64,000 nucleotides of DNA from Nocardioides sp. SLBN-35 (GCF_006715725.1 NZ_VFNU01000001.1:868001-932000), one strand, 5' to 3'; positions 19,243 through 28,243 are shown, numbered from the stretch's first letter. Numbers and translations: made by a program. The notes: generated by a model from the sequence alone, not told the origin.

Positions 19243-19962
19243 GTGAGCGACGCCGACCTGCCCGAGCCGGTCGAGCGCCGGCTGCAGAGGCTCTGGGCGG
19301 ACGCGGCCGAGCGGGGCGGGCCGATGCCGGGGGAGACCACGCTCGCCGCGTCGCTGGAGATCAGCCGGCCGGCGGTGCGCGAGGCCCTGGTCCGGCTGGA
19401 GGAGCGCGGCTTCATCCACCGCCGCAAGGGCGCCGACACCACGGTCAACAGCTCGCTGCTGGGTATCCCCGCCCGCTTCGAGCAGCGCCTCGACAGTGCC
19501 GAGCTGATCGCCGCGATGGGCCGCACGCCGTCGCTCGAGGTCGTGTCCGTGGAGGTCGGCGAGGTGAGCCTCGACGAGGCCGATGCGTACGACCTATCGC
19601 CGCGCCAGGGCGTGCTGCGCACCACCAAGGTGTGGTCCGCCGACGGTGAGCCGGTGCTGGTGGCGCGTGACGTCGTACCGATCCTGACGGGGGTGGACCC
19701 GGCCGGCCTCGACCCTGCGGCGCCGATGCCCGCGCTGGCGCGGGAGCTGGCCGGCGAGCAGGTCGGCTGGGAGCTGGTGTGGCCCGGCGCCGACGGCCTG
19801 TCGGCCGTGGACGCCGGGCTGACCGGACGCCCCGAGGGTGAGGCGGCGATGACCCTCGAGGCGACCGGGATCGGTCGCACCGGCACGGTCTGCTACTGGA
19901 CCCGTGAGGTGCACGTGCGCGGCGCGTTCCGCTACGCGATGGTGCGTCGCGCCGACTGGTAG
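19243..19962 (+). CDS. GntR-family regulator (HutC/UTRA type)
   Basis: 239 residues. The winged HTH (TTLAASLEISRPAVREALVRLEERGFIHRRKG) is followed by a UTRA-like effector domain (SLEVVSVEVGEVS, RTTKVWSADGEPVLVARDVVP). It reads convergently toward the amidohydrolase/OsmC pair, which suggests but does not prove that those are its targets. Start GTG. Confidence 0.87.
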   Translation: MSDADLPEPVERRLQRLWADAAERGGPMPGETTLAASLEISRPAVREALVRLEERGFIHRRKGADTTVNSSLLGIPARFEQRLDSAELIAAMGRTPSLEVVSVEVGEVSLDEADAYDLSPRQGVLRTTKVWSADGEPVLVARDVVPILTGVDPAGLDPAAPMPALARELAGEQVGWELVWPGADGLSAVDAGLTGRPEGEAAMTLEATGIGRTGTVCYWTREVHVRGAFRYAMVRRADW

Positions 19963-19975
19963 CCAGTAGCCAGGC

Positions 19976-21214
19976 TCAGCGCTGGAGACGGGTCGTGGTC
20001 TCCGACTCGGCGACGACCCGACCCTCGCGGATCACCCAGCGTGGCCGGGCGTGCTCGGTGAGCACGTCGCGCAACCGTCTGTCGGCGTGCACGCACAGGT
20101 TCGCCGGGTTGCCCTCCGCGATCGCGTGGTCCGCGACGCCGAGCACGTCGGCCGCCCGGGTCGTGATCAGCTCGAGCAGCAACCGCTGGTCGGCGGCGGT
20201 CAGGAAGCGCAGGGTGTGGGCGGCGAGGAAGGCGACCTCGAGCATGCTGTGCCGGCCGAACGGGTAGTACGCGTCCTCGATGTCGTCCTGGCCCAGCGCG
20301 ACCGGGATGCCGTCCTCGAGGAAGTCCCGCACCGGCAGGTGCAGCGGCCCCGTGTGCGGGTCGGACACGAAGCCCAGTCCGGCCGCGTGGGCGAGGTCCA
20401 TCAGCCGCTGCAGCGTCGGCTGCGGGTACGTCGCCAGGGCCCGCGCGTGGCACGCCACGCCGCGTCCGCGCAGGTCGTGCTCGATCATCGCCTCGGCCAG
20501 CATCTGCGTCGTACGCAACCCCGGGTCGCCGGCGTCGTCGACGAGCATCGCCACCCGCTTGCCCTGCGCGGCCGCCAGCCGGCATGCCCACTCCACGTGT
20601 GCCTTCGCATCGGCGTCGGTCATCTCGATCCAGGGGATCCCGCCCACCACGTCGGCCCCCAGTCGCAGTGCCTCCTCGCACAGTGCCGCGGCTCCCGGGT
20701 CGCGCAGCAGCCCGTCCTGCGGGAAGGCCACGACCTGGATGTCGAGCAGGTCGCGGTACTCCTCGCGTACCGCCAGCACCGCCTCCATCCCGACCAGTCG
20801 CGCGGTGGTGTCCACGTCGACGAAGGCCTGGAGGTGCAGCACCCCGTGGGCGAGTGCGGCGTCGAGCGCCCTGCGGATGTTGGGCTCGAGCCAGGCCCGG
20901 TCGTACTGCCGCTTCACCCCGCTCGCCTCCCGCACGATCGAGCGCAGCGCCGCGCCCATGCTCCCGGACGTGTACGCCGCCAGTGCGCCGTCACCCGCGC
21001 GGTCCAGGGTGTGCACCTTCTCCAGGTGCATGTGCCCGTTGACGAAGGACTCCGTCACCAGCCCGCCCGCGGCGTCGATGGTCGTCGTGGCGGTCGCGCC
21101 GTGCGGTGCCTGCGGGCCGACGTGGGCGTAGCGACCGTCGCGGATCCCCAGCGCCGCCGGCGATCCGTCGGCCAGGCGGGCGCCGGTGACGAGCAGGTCG
21201 TACGGCGCGCTCAC
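19976..21214 (-). CDS. amidohydrolase, cytosine-deaminase-like
   Basis: 412 residues from a GTG that overlaps the OsmC stop (GTGA). Metal-dependent amidohydrolase: SFVNGHMHLEKVHTLD (HxH metal motif), CHARAL, and DDIEDAYYPFGRHSML late in the barrel resemble the CodA/deaminase branch. It probably deaminates or hydrolyses a heterocycle; the substrate is unknown. Longer readings upstream simply run through the OsmC gene in another frame. Coupled translation with OsmC implies one operon. Confidence 0.88.
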   Translation of the reverse strand: MSAPYDLLVTGARLADGSPAALGIRDGRYAHVGPQAPHGATATTTIDAAGGLVTESFVNGHMHLEKVHTLDRAGDGALAAYTSGSMGAALRSIVREASGVKRQYDRAWLEPNIRRALDAALAHGVLHLQAFVDVDTTARLVGMEAVLAVREEYRDLLDIQVVAFPQDGLLRDPGAAALCEEALRLGADVVGGIPWIEMTDADAKAHVEWACRLAAAQGKRVAMLVDDAGDPGLRTTQMLAEAMIEHDLRGRGVACHARALATYPQPTLQRLMDLAHAAGLGFVSDPHTGPLHLPVRDFLEDGIPVALGQDDIEDAYYPFGRHSMLEVAFLAAHTLRFLTAADQRLLLELITTRAADVLGVADHAIAEGNPANLCVHADRRLRDVLTEHARPRWVIREGRVVAESETTTRLQR

Positions 21215-21678
21215 GCCGCGGCCTCGAACGCGATCGACTCCTGCAGGGTGAGCCCGCGGCGCAGCGTGTTGCCGACCGGGCAGGTCTCGATGCCGTTGCG
21301 CAGGGCTTCCTGCTGCTCGGTGGTGAGGTCGCCGTGGACCGTGACCTCCGCGATGATCCGCGAGATCCGCAGCTCCCGCTCGCCGGGGTCCAGCGGCCCC
21401 GAGGTCGGCCGGTTGATCCGCAGTGAGAGCCGGATCTCGGCGCGGTCGTAGTCGAAGCCGTGCTGTCGCGCGACGCCGCGCAGGGTGCCGGCCATGCAGC
21501 CGCCGAGCGCCGACAGGACGAGGCCGAACGGGTTGGGCGCCGTACCGCCGCCCTCGAACTCGCGCGGCTCGTCGATGACGACGGTGTGCTCGCCACCGAC
21601 GACGGCGAGCGAGGCGAAGTCGGTCAGGCTGTGGACGACGACATCGCGGTTGGCCGACGCGTGGGTCGTTGCGGTCAT
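21211..21678 (-). CDS. OsmC-family protein
   Basis: 155 residues of the OsmC/Ohr fold. The peroxidatic Cys sites fit an OsmC-like protein: ALGGCMAGTLRGVA (Cys 1) and GIETCPVGNTLRRG (Cys 2). It probably reduces organic hydroperoxides, or serves as an OsmC-like thiol protein of the YhfA type. It is first in an operon with the amidohydrolase. The upstream gap holds a TTGACA promoter element overlapped by two TGTCNGACA boxes. Confidence 0.9.
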   Translation of the reverse strand: MTATTHASANRDVVVHSLTDFASLAVVGGEHTVVIDEPREFEGGGTAPNPFGLVLSALGGCMAGTLRGVARQHGFDYDRAEIRLSLRINRPTSGPLDPGERELRISRIIAEVTVHGDLTTEQQEALRNGIETCPVGNTLRRGLTLQESIAFEAAA

Positions 21679-21702
21679 GGGGTCCTCCCGGGGTCCGTGA
21701 TC

Positions 21703-21742
21703 TGTCAGACAGGACGTTCCTCACCTGTCAGACATGTGTCAA
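21703..21742 (-). promoter_or_regulatory. OsmC promoter with duplicated operator
   Basis: On the minus strand a consensus -35 TTGACA (21742-21737) is followed by two copies of TGTCTGACA (21734-21726 and 21711-21703), 23 bp apart. The core GT-N3-AC matches the pattern of FadR-type GntR sites. The regulator is not identified; the nearby GntR is of UTRA type and would normally prefer another site. The remainder of the 247-bp gap shows nothing recognisable. Confidence 0.5.
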
Positions 21743-21925
21743 GGGCCCGGGGCATGCCGACGGCCCGTCTCGTCAGGTGTCGACGAGCCGGCGCGGGCGT
21801 TCGGGTCAGGATTCGCCGGTGCGCGGCCGTCCTGCCCGAGCGTGCGGTGTGGCTCCTGTTTGGTCGCGGCGGCGATCGACCTGCTCCGCGACATGCTGGG
21901 AGCTGGAGTTTCGTGATCGGGGCCG

Positions 21926-23191
21926 TCACTCCGTGAGTCGGGCCACCACCTCACTGCAGTGCTTCTGGAGGACGGGCAGGGTGCGCTCGGCCACCTCGGT
22001 CGCACCCGGGGCGTCGCCGATGTCGGCGAGCGCATTCTCGAACGCCGGCGGGAAGGCGGATGCCATGGCGGCGACGCGCTGGAGAAGGAGGTCGGGCGCG
22101 AGGCCGAGGACCTCGGCGGCCTTCGCCCACTGCTTGCCGCGGATCCTGTTGAAGATCCGCTCGCCGCCGATCGACAGCGCGAGGCTGCGCTCGACTGCCT
22201 CGGGATCGTAGGTCAGCCCGGTGGCGAGGTCGTAGAGCGGAGCGACCCAGCGGCTGCCGTCGGGGCCGAGGATCAAGGAGATGTTCTTGGCGTGGCCGTC
22301 GGGAGCGCCGGCAACCAGGTTGACCGCGGCGAAGTCCGCGAGGGCGCGGAGGTCGTCGGCGGGCTGCGTCATCTGCCTGCGGACCAGATCGGCCATGTCG
22401 CGAAGACGCGGACCGCCGGCCGACTCGTACTTCCTCTCCGGCAACCGGCCCAGCGCTTGACAGAAGTCCTCCTGGTGGAGCCGGAAGATCTTGGCGGCCG
22501 CGGTGATGCGGTCGAATCGGTCGACGACGATGGCCCACTGGTCCTCGAACCGCAGCAGTCGGCTCTCCGCGACGCTGACGCCAGTGGCCGCGGCCGCACG
22601 CATGGTGACGTGCTCGACCATGGCTTGGTGGTGCAGGACTCTGATGCCCGGCTTCACGATGTGCGTCGTCACCGCGGATCCTCCTGTCTCGTGCCACTGG
22701 CCGTCGATCCAGGTGAGGGCGAACTTCTCCTGCTGGCCGCCGAGCGACCAGTGCTCTCCCGGCAGCGTCCAGGATGCGGGCCGGTCCTGCAGGGTGCGCA
22801 GGCGTTCGGCGATGTCGTGTTCGGTCAGCGGGGTCAGCTCGGCCCCGCGGAGCCGGAGGTCCTCGATCTGCGTCTCGGGCGTGAACTGGACGGCACCGGG
22901 GCAGTCCCAGCCCATCGCTGCCAGGAGGCCGAAGGCATCGTCGGGTGTGGTGTCGAGGCGGGCCGCCCATTGCTGGCGGGTCTGGAGGTTCTCGGGAAGC
23001 AGTCCGCGGAGGTAGGGGAGGACGCGATCGGACCGATAGGTCTGGGGCGCGATGGGAAGCCGGGAGGACAGGGGGGTGCGGCCGGTTGCGGCGTACTCGG
23101 CGCTGTAGGTGAAGCTCGGGTCGTCGGATCCGGTGCGCTCGAGGTGCCCGACGGGCTGGCCGTAGAGAACGACGGTCAGTCGCTCAGTCAC
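21926..23191 (-). CDS. hipA: HipA-family serine/threonine kinase toxin
   Basis: 421 residues from a GTG that overlaps hipB by 8 bp (VTERLTVVLYGQPVGHLER). Kinase features are present: a glycine-rich loop SLGGQQEKFAL (149-159), VDRFDR (223-228), the catalytic loop DGHAKN (298-303) and the metal-binding PLYDLATG (about 318-325). The kinase therefore looks active. Known HipA kinases phosphorylate glutamyl-tRNA synthetase or other translation factors and cause growth arrest; the target here is unknown. The neighbour hipB supplies the antitoxin and repressor. Confidence 0.93.
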   Translation of the reverse strand: MTERLTVVLYGQPVGHLERTGSDDPSFTYSAEYAATGRTPLSSRLPIAPQTYRSDRVLPYLRGLLPENLQTRQQWAARLDTTPDDAFGLLAAMGWDCPGAVQFTPETQIEDLRLRGAELTPLTEHDIAERLRTLQDRPASWTLPGEHWSLGGQQEKFALTWIDGQWHETGGSAVTTHIVKPGIRVLHHQAMVEHVTMRAAAATGVSVAESRLLRFEDQWAIVVDRFDRITAAAKIFRLHQEDFCQALGRLPERKYESAGGPRLRDMADLVRRQMTQPADDLRALADFAAVNLVAGAPDGHAKNISLILGPDGSRWVAPLYDLATGLTYDPEAVERSLALSIGGERIFNRIRGKQWAKAAEVLGLAPDLLLQRVAAMASAFPPAFENALADIGDAPGATEVAERTLPVLQKHCSEVVARLTE

Positions 23192-23564
23192 GGTCACGCC
23201 CACCGTCGGCAAGCGAGTCGGTCCAGGTCTGCGATCGGGTGTCCGAGGCGCGCCGGTGCTGGTCCAAGAGGGACTCGAAGGCAGCTGTGAATGCCGGGTC
23301 GTCGGCAGTGGTCGCCCGGTGGGCAGGGGGGTGGTCGTCGGCGTCGTCCGCGCGGCGCAGGACGAGAGTGAGGTCGAGGGCGCGGAGCAGGCGCATGACG
23401 CTCTCGAGCTCGGCCGTTCGATGGCCGGCCTCCAAGCGCGCGAGCCAGGAACGGGAGAGGGAGGCGCGTGAGGCGAGTGCCTGCTGGCTGAGGCCGGCAC
23501 GCTTGCGCTCCGAGCGGATCGTGGAACCCAGCTTGGTCCAGTCGGGAATCTCGATGTCGGTCAT
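23184..23564 (-). CDS. hipB: HipB-like antitoxin/repressor (XRE HTH)
   Basis: 126 residues from the ATG of MTDIEIPDWTKLG, preceded by GGAGGG 5 nt away. The HTH is RSERKRAGLSQQALASRASLSRSWLARLEAGHR. It is longer than E. coli HipB because of a C-terminal acidic tail (residues about 80-126). It should bind and restrain HipA and repress the operon through the three palindromes directly upstream. Confidence 0.92.
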   Translation of the reverse strand: MTDIEIPDWTKLGSTIRSERKRAGLSQQALASRASLSRSWLARLEAGHRTAELESVMRLLRALDLTLVLRRADDADDHPPAHRATTADDPAFTAAFESLLDQHRRASDTRSQTWTDSLADGGRDRD

Positions 23565-23577
23565 CCGGGCCCTCCGT

Positions 23578-23649
23578 TGTCTTCGTACGAGGACATTATC
23601 CATTTGTCCTCGTACGAAGACAAAGTCAAAATGTCCTCGTACGAGGACG
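23578..23649. promoter_or_regulatory. three evenly spaced hipBA operators
   Basis: Three 18-bp palindromes lie here: TGTCTTCGTACGAGGACA at 23578-23595, TGTCCTCGTACGAAGACA at 23605-23622 and TGTCCTCGTACGAGGACG at 23632-23649. The centres are exactly 27 bp apart. They fill the hipBA upstream gap, start 14 bp before the hipB ATG, and are the obvious HipB sites. Confidence 0.88.
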
Positions 23650-23656
23650 AGGTCCG

Positions 23657-24193
23657 TCAGGACATGCCGTCGACCGGTACGACGCCCGCGCGGTGCCGCT
23701 GAGCCAGCTCGGCGTAGTAGGCGGCGTTGGTCTCGACCCAGAAGTGAGCGCCGGTGCCCTCGATCGGCCGCTTCGTCTCGGCCGGGGCGCCGGCGGCGAG
23801 TACGCCGTCGGGGATCTTCGTGCCCGGCGTGACGACCGCGCCGGCGGCGACGAGCGAGCCGGCGCCGATCGTGGCGTGGTCGAGGACGGTGCTGCCGTTG
23901 CCGAGCAGCGACTTCTCGCCCATGGTGTCGCCGTGGAACACGCAGGCGTGGGCCACGGTGGCGTTCGGGCCGATGTCGACGACGACGTCGGGCGCGCCGT
24001 GGACGACCGAGTTGTCCTGGATGTTCGAGCCCTCGCGCACGATGATCGTGCAGATGTCGGCGCGGAGGACGGCGCCGTACCAGACGCTGGCGCCCTTCTC
24101 GATGCGTACGTCGCCGATCAGGGTCGCGGTCGGCGCGACGAACGCCTCGGGGTGGACCTGGGGCCGCCGGCCCTCGAACTCGTAGAGCAACAC
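23657..24193 (-). CDS. gamma-carbonic-anhydrase-family hexapeptide protein
   Basis: 178 residues from a GTG (VLLYEFEGRRPQVHPEAFVAP). Left-handed beta-helix repeats run through the protein (PTATLIGDVRIEKGASVWYGAVLRAD). The His set typical of the CamH/PaaY/YrdA group is present (NSVVHG, TVAHACVFHG). It may hydrate CO2 or a related substrate as a trimer with zinc/iron; many homologues have no demonstrated activity. It lies just upstream of the hipBA operators on the same strand. Confidence 0.88.
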   Translation of the reverse strand: MLLYEFEGRRPQVHPEAFVAPTATLIGDVRIEKGASVWYGAVLRADICTIIVREGSNIQDNSVVHGAPDVVVDIGPNATVAHACVFHGDTMGEKSLLGNGSTVLDHATIGAGSLVAAGAVVTPGTKIPDGVLAAGAPAETKRPIEGTGAHFWVETNAAYYAELAQRHRAGVVPVDGMS

Positions 24194-24209
24194 GGCTCCA
24201 CCGTAGGGG

Positions 24210-24698
24210 TCAGCTGCCGGCGGCCCGCAGCCGGTGCTCGGCACCGCGCCACGGCTTGACCCAGGTCATGTCCTCGGGACGCAGCGGCTCGCCGCAGGCG
24301 CTGCAGGTCTCGGCCCGCGTGGTCTCCTGGCCGCAGGTCTCGTGCCGCAGTCCCATGTGCGAGCCGCCCTCGGGCAGCCGGGTGTGCTTCTCACCCCAGA
24401 TCGCGAGCTGCTGGAGCAGGGGGAGGAGGTCGGCGGCGGCCTCGGTGGCGACGTACCGCTGGCGGGTGCGGCCGTCGCGCACGTAGTCGACGGTGTCGAG
24501 CAGCCCGGCCTCGCGCATCGCCCGCAGGCGCCGGCTGAGGACGGCCTCGGAGATGCCGAGGTTGTCGCGCAGCTGCTCGAAGCGGCCGCTGCCGTGGAGC
24601 ACGTCGCGCACGATCAGCAGCAGCCACGGGTCCCCGAGCACGTCGAGGGATCGGCGGACCGGGCAGTAGTCGGTCGACCAGTCGGAGCGCAGGGCCAT
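24210..24698 (-). CDS. HxlR-family transcriptional regulator
   Basis: 162 residues from the ATG of MALRSDWSTDYCPVRRSLDVLGD. The HxlR winged helix (WLLLIVRDVLHGSGRFEQLRDNLGISEAVLSRRLRAM) has the usual N-terminal Cys. Unusually for the family it carries a C-terminal treble-Cys stretch (HETCGQETTRAETCSACGEPL), probably a zinc knuckle. It is divergent from an MFS transporter across 45 bp and is its likely regulator. Confidence 0.9.
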   Translation of the reverse strand: MALRSDWSTDYCPVRRSLDVLGDPWLLLIVRDVLHGSGRFEQLRDNLGISEAVLSRRLRAMREAGLLDTVDYVRDGRTRQRYVATEAAADLLPLLQQLAIWGEKHTRLPEGGSHMGLRHETCGQETTRAETCSACGEPLRPEDMTWVKPWRGAEHRLRAAGS

Positions 24699-24743
24699 GC
24701 GTGCTAGCGTACCGGTCTGACTTCGCTCAAGAAAGCCTGCTCG

Positions 24744-26054
24744 ATGACGATCTCCGCCCCACCGGTCACCGGCCGCCGCGTCCATCCCGCCTGGGTGGTG
24801 GCCGCGGTCGCCTTCCTCGCGCTGATCGGCGCGGCCGGCTTCCGCGCCGCACCCGGCGCGCTCATGGTGCCGCTGCACGACGAGTTCGGCTGGTCGACGA
24901 GCGTCATGTCGCTCGCGGTCAGCATCAACCTCGTCCTGTTCGGCCTGACCGCGCCGTTCGCGGCGGCGCTGATGGACCGCTTCGGCGTACGACGGGTGGT
25001 CGCCGCCGCGCTCTCGCTGGTCGCGCTCGGGTCGGGCGGCAGCGTGCTGATGACCGCGTCCTGGCAGCTCCTCGTGTGCTGGGGGGTGCTGATCGGGCTG
25101 GGCACCGGCTCGATGGCGCTGGTCTTCGCCGCCACCATCGCGAACCGCTGGTTCGACCAGCGCCGCGGCCTGGTCATGGGGATCCTCACCGCCGGCTCGG
25201 CGACCGGCCAGCTGGTCTTCTTGCCCATCGTCGCGGCGCTCGCCGAGGGCGCGGGCTGGCGCCCGGCGTCCCTGGTGATCGCGGCGGCCGCGCTGGCCGT
25301 CGTACCGGTGGTGTGGCAGGTCGTCCGCGACCATCCCGAGGACCGTGGGGTGGCGCCCTACGGCGCGCCCGCCGGCTGGACGCCCCCGGCCCGGGCGGAG
25401 GGCGGAGCCACCCGGCGGGCGGTCGAGGGCCTCACGTACGCCGCCCGGCACCGGGCGTTCTGGGCCCTCGCCGGCGCCTTCGCGATCTGCGGCGCGACCA
25501 CCAACGGCCTGATCGGCATCCACTTCATCCCCTCGGCCCACGACCACGGGATGTCCGCCACCACCGCGGCCGGCCTGCTCGCCGTGGTCGGCGTCTTCGA
25601 CATCGTCGGCACCATCGCGTCCGGCTGGCTCACCGACCGCTTCGACCCGCGGGCCCTGCTGGTGGCCTACTACCTGTTCCGCGGCCTCGGCCTGCTGCTG
25701 CTGCCGAGCCTGCTCGCCGACGCCGTGCACCCCAGCATGGTGCTGTTCATCGTGATCTACGGCCTCGACTGGGTCGCCACCGTCCCGCCCACCGCCGCGC
25801 TGTGCCGCGAGGCGTTCGGCGAGCGCGGCACCATCGTCTTCGGCTGGGTCTTCGCCTCCCACCAGCTCGGCGCCGCCGTCGCCGCCCTCGGCGCCGGCGT
25901 CATCCGCGACCAGCTCGGCACCTACACCTGGGCGTGGTGGGGCGGCGCCGCCCTGTGCGCCCTCGCCGCGGTCCTGTCCGTCGTCAGCGTGACGGGGAGG
26001 GCCTCGGTCGTCGAGGAGGGCGCGCAGCGACCGTCTCGAGACGCCGCGAGGTGA
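24744..26054 (+). CDS. MFS transporter
   Basis: 436 residues, 12 hydrophobic segments, with the MFS motif DRFGVRRVVAA after helix 2 and DRFDPRALLVA in the second half. It resembles the oxalate/formate or monocarboxylate-type MFS group; substrate unknown. The C-terminal tail (VVEEGAQRPSRDAAR) is encoded by an interspersed repeat and replaces whatever tail the family normally has; the same peptide occurs in the E2 linker at the left end of the window. The stop codon lies inside a strong hairpin. Divergent HxlR gene upstream. Confidence 0.92.
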   Translation: MTISAPPVTGRRVHPAWVVAAVAFLALIGAAGFRAAPGALMVPLHDEFGWSTSVMSLAVSINLVLFGLTAPFAAALMDRFGVRRVVAAALSLVALGSGGSVLMTASWQLLVCWGVLIGLGTGSMALVFAATIANRWFDQRRGLVMGILTAGSATGQLVFLPIVAALAEGAGWRPASLVIAAAALAVVPVVWQVVRDHPEDRGVAPYGAPAGWTPPARAEGGATRRAVEGLTYAARHRAFWALAGAFAICGATTNGLIGIHFIPSAHDHGMSATTAAGLLAVVGVFDIVGTIASGWLTDRFDPRALLVAYYLFRGLGLLLLPSLLADAVHPSMVLFIVIYGLDWVATVPPTAALCREAFGERGTIVFGWVFASHQLGAAVAALGAGVIRDQLGTYTWAWWGGAALCALAAVLSVVSVTGRASVVEEGAQRPSRDAAR

Positions 26055-26159
26055 TGCCGGGACTGTCCACGGACAGTTCCGGCATCACCTCACGTTGGTC
26101 TCGTGACGCGCCGCGACCTCGCTTGCTTCGCGGCGCGAGCGCGCCGGCGCTCCTCGACC
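26006..26159. repeat. palindromic interspersed repeat, copy 2
   Basis: The left arm (26006-26045, GGTCGTCGAGGAGGG ... CCGTCTCGAGACG) and right arm (26097-26159, GGTCTCGTGACG ... GCTCCTCGACC) are inverted copies of the same unit seen at 37-153. The right arm has an extra hairpin (GCGCCGCGA with TCGCGGCGC). The arms enclose a 20-bp-stem hairpin. The left arm encodes the end of the MFS protein. Confidence 0.8.
26049..26090 (+). terminator. hairpin at the MFS stop codon (centre of repeat)
   Basis: A 20-bp stem with one mismatch (26049-26068 with 26071-26090; AGGTGATGCCGG pairs with CCGGCATCACCT) and a very tight loop. The MFS TGA is inside the left arm. It probably ends the MFS transcript; no T-run is present, which is usual in such GC-rich genomes. 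Confidence 0.7.
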
Positions 26160-26171
26160 TGCGGACGCCTT

Positions 26172-26197
26172 CAGCGCCTTCGCAAGCTCAGGCGCTG
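26172..26197 (-). terminator. hairpin at the end of the carboxylase alpha gene
   Basis: CAGCGCCT (26172-26179) pairs with AGGCGCTG (26190-26197), spanning the stop codon of the minus-strand carboxylase gene. It is a plausible terminator for that operon. Confidence 0.5.
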
Positions 26198-27972
26198 GCG
26201 TCCTTGATCTCGCAGACGACCTCGCCGTTGCCGATCGTGGCGCCGACCTCGGCCGTGAGGCCGGTGATGGTGCCGGCCTTGTGGGCCTTGAGCGGCTGCT
26301 CCATCTTCATCGCCTCGAGGACCACGACCACGTCGCCCTCCTCGACCGCCTGGCCCTCCTCGACCGCGACCTTGACGATGGTGCCCTGCATGGGCGATGC
26401 GACCGAGTCGCCCGACGCCGCGGCGCCGGCCTTCTTGCCAGCCGCGCGCTTCGGCTTCTTCGTGCCGCCGCCACCGCCGACGGAGAGTCCGCCGAGGCCG
26501 GCCGGGAGGACGACCTCGATCCGCTTGCCGCCGACCTCGACGACGACCTTCTGCTTCTCGCCGGCCTCGTCGGCCTCGCCCGCGGCACCGCCGTACGGCG
26601 TGATCTGGTTGTCGAAGTCGGTCTCGATCCACGTGGTGTAGACGTCGAAGGAGCCCTCGCCCGACGGCGTGGACGCGCCGACCCAGGCGGGGTCGTTGAC
26701 GATGACCTCGTGGAAGGTGATCGCGGTCGGCATGCCGTCGACCTCGAACTCCGAGAGCGCCCGGCGGGACCGCTCGATCGCCTGCGTCCGCGAGGAGCCG
26801 GTGATGATCAGCTTGGCGATCAGCGAGTCGAACGCGCCCGGGACGGTCTCGCCGACCTCGTAGCCGCCGTCGACGCGGACGCCCGGGCCCTGCGGCGGGT
26901 TCCACGCGGTCAGCGTGCCGGGGGCCGGCATGAAGTTGTTGCCGCCGTCCTCGGCGTTGATCCGGTACTCGATCGAGTGGCCGCGGATCTCCGGGTCGCC
27001 GTAGCCGAGCTCCTCGCCCGCGGCGATGCGGAACATCTCGCGGACCAGGTCGATGCCGGTGACCTCCTCGGACACGCAGTGCTCGACCTGGAGACGGGTG
27101 TTGACCTCGAGGAAGGAGATGGTGCCGTCGGCGGCGACGAGGAACTCGCAGGTGCCGGCGCCGACGTAGTCGGCCTCGCGCAGGATCGCCTTCGAGGACT
27201 CGTAGAGACGCGCGTTCTGCTCGTCGGTGAGGAACGGCGCGGGCGCCTCCTCGACCAGCTTCTGGTGGCGCCGCTGCAGCGAGCAGTCGCGGGTCGAGAC
27301 GACCACGACGTTGCCGTGGGAGTCGGCGAGGCACTGGGTCTCGACGTGGCGCGGCTTGTCGAGGAACTTCTCGACCAGGCACTCGCCGCGACCGAACGCG
27401 CCGATCGCCTCGCGGGTGGCGGACTCGAACAGCTCGGGGATCTCCTCGAGGGTGCGGGCGACCTTGAGGCCGCGACCGCCACCGCCGAAGACCGCCTTGA
27501 TGGCGACCGGGAGGCCGTGCTCCTTGGCGAACGCGATGATCTCGTCGGCGTCCTTGACCGGGTCCTTGAGGCCGGGGGCCAGCGGGGCGCCGGCGGCGAG
27601 CGCGATCTGCTTCGCCTTCGCCTTGTCGCCCAGGCCGTCGATCGCCTCCGGGGACGGGCCGATCCAGATCAGGCCCGCGTCGAGGACGGCCTGGGCGAAC
27701 GCGGCGTTCTCGGCGAGGAAGCCGTAGCCCGGGTGGACCGAGTCGGCGCCCGACTGCTTGGCGACCTCGATGATCTTGGCGATGTCGAGGTACGTCTCCG
27801 CCGGCGTCGAGCCGCCCAGCGAGTAGGCCTCGTCGGCCAGGCGCACGAACAGCGCGTTGGCGTCCGGCTCGGCGTACACCGCGACCGAGCCGATACCCGC
27901 GTCCTTGGCGGCACGGATGACCCGGACCGCGATCTCGCCGCGGTTGGCGATCAGGACCTTCTTCAACGACAT
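26188..27972 (-). CDS. acyl-CoA carboxylase alpha subunit (biotin carboxylase + BCCP)
   Basis: 594 residues. Biotin carboxylase domain at residues 1-450 ([22 protein letters not shown]-grasp [20 protein letters not shown]). A linker and a C-terminal biotinyl domain with EAMKMEQPL, biotin acceptor Lys556, follow. It carboxylates biotin for acetyl/propionyl-CoA carboxylation (malonyl- or methylmalonyl-CoA) with the beta subunit. This AccA3/PccA architecture is the actinobacterial norm. It is the third gene after beta and epsilon. ATG start. Confidence 0.97.
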   Translation of the reverse strand: MSLKKVLIANRGEIAVRVIRAAKDAGIGSVAVYAEPDANALFVRLADEAYSLGGSTPAETYLDIAKIIEVAKQSGADSVHPGYGFLAENAAFAQAVLDAGLIWIGPSPEAIDGLGDKAKAKQIALAAGAPLAPGLKDPVKDADEIIAFAKEHGLPVAIKAVFGGGGRGLKVARTLEEIPELFESATREAIGAFGRGECLVEKFLDKPRHVETQCLADSHGNVVVVSTRDCSLQRRHQKLVEEAPAPFLTDEQNARLYESSKAILREADYVGAGTCEFLVAADGTISFLEVNTRLQVEHCVSEEVTGIDLVREMFRIAAGEELGYGDPEIRGHSIEYRINAEDGGNNFMPAPGTLTAWNPPQGPGVRVDGGYEVGETVPGAFDSLIAKLIITGSSRTQAIERSRRALSEFEVDGMPTAITFHEVIVNDPAWVGASTPSGEGSFDVYTTWIETDFDNQITPYGGAAGEADEAGEKQKVVVEVGGKRIEVVLPAGLGGLSVGGGGGTKKPKRAAGKKAGAAASGDSVASPMQGTIVKVAVEEGQAVEEGDVVVVLEAMKMEQPLKAHKAGTITGLTAEVGATIGNGEVVCEIKDASA

Positions 27973-27988
27973 GGTGTGGCCTTCCAGT

Positions 27989-28243
27989 TCAGCGGGGCAG
28001 GGCGCTGGCGCGCCAGGCGCCGCGTCCGGGGTTCGGGTGGGAGCTGGCGGTACGACGCAGGCGGCGGGCCGGGTTGGTCCACTCCGAGCGAGGTGCCTCG
28101 GGCGCGGGCGCGCCACCGCCGAGGGCGGAGAGCACCGCGACGATCGCGGCGACCTCCTCCGGCGTGGTGCCCGGCGTGATGACCCGCAGCAGGGGAGCGG
28201 CGGGCGCCACGGTCTCCTGATCGGTCACGGTCTCGGCGCTCAC
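27989..28243 (-). CDS. acyl-CoA carboxylase epsilon subunit
   Basis: 84 residues, GTG start overlapping the beta-subunit stop (GTGA). The sequence [27 protein letters not shown] is the conserved helix of the small epsilon/AccE subunits found only in actinobacterial carboxylases, and the C-terminal [12 protein letters not shown] matches the family ending. Epsilon raises activity by bridging alpha and beta. Its presence between the beta and alpha genes supports an acetyl/propionyl-CoA carboxylase assignment. Confidence 0.9.
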   Translation of the reverse strand: MSAETVTDQETVAPAAPLLRVITPGTTPEEVAAIVAVLSALGGGAPAPEAPRSEWTNPARRLRRTASSHPNPGRGAWRASALPR

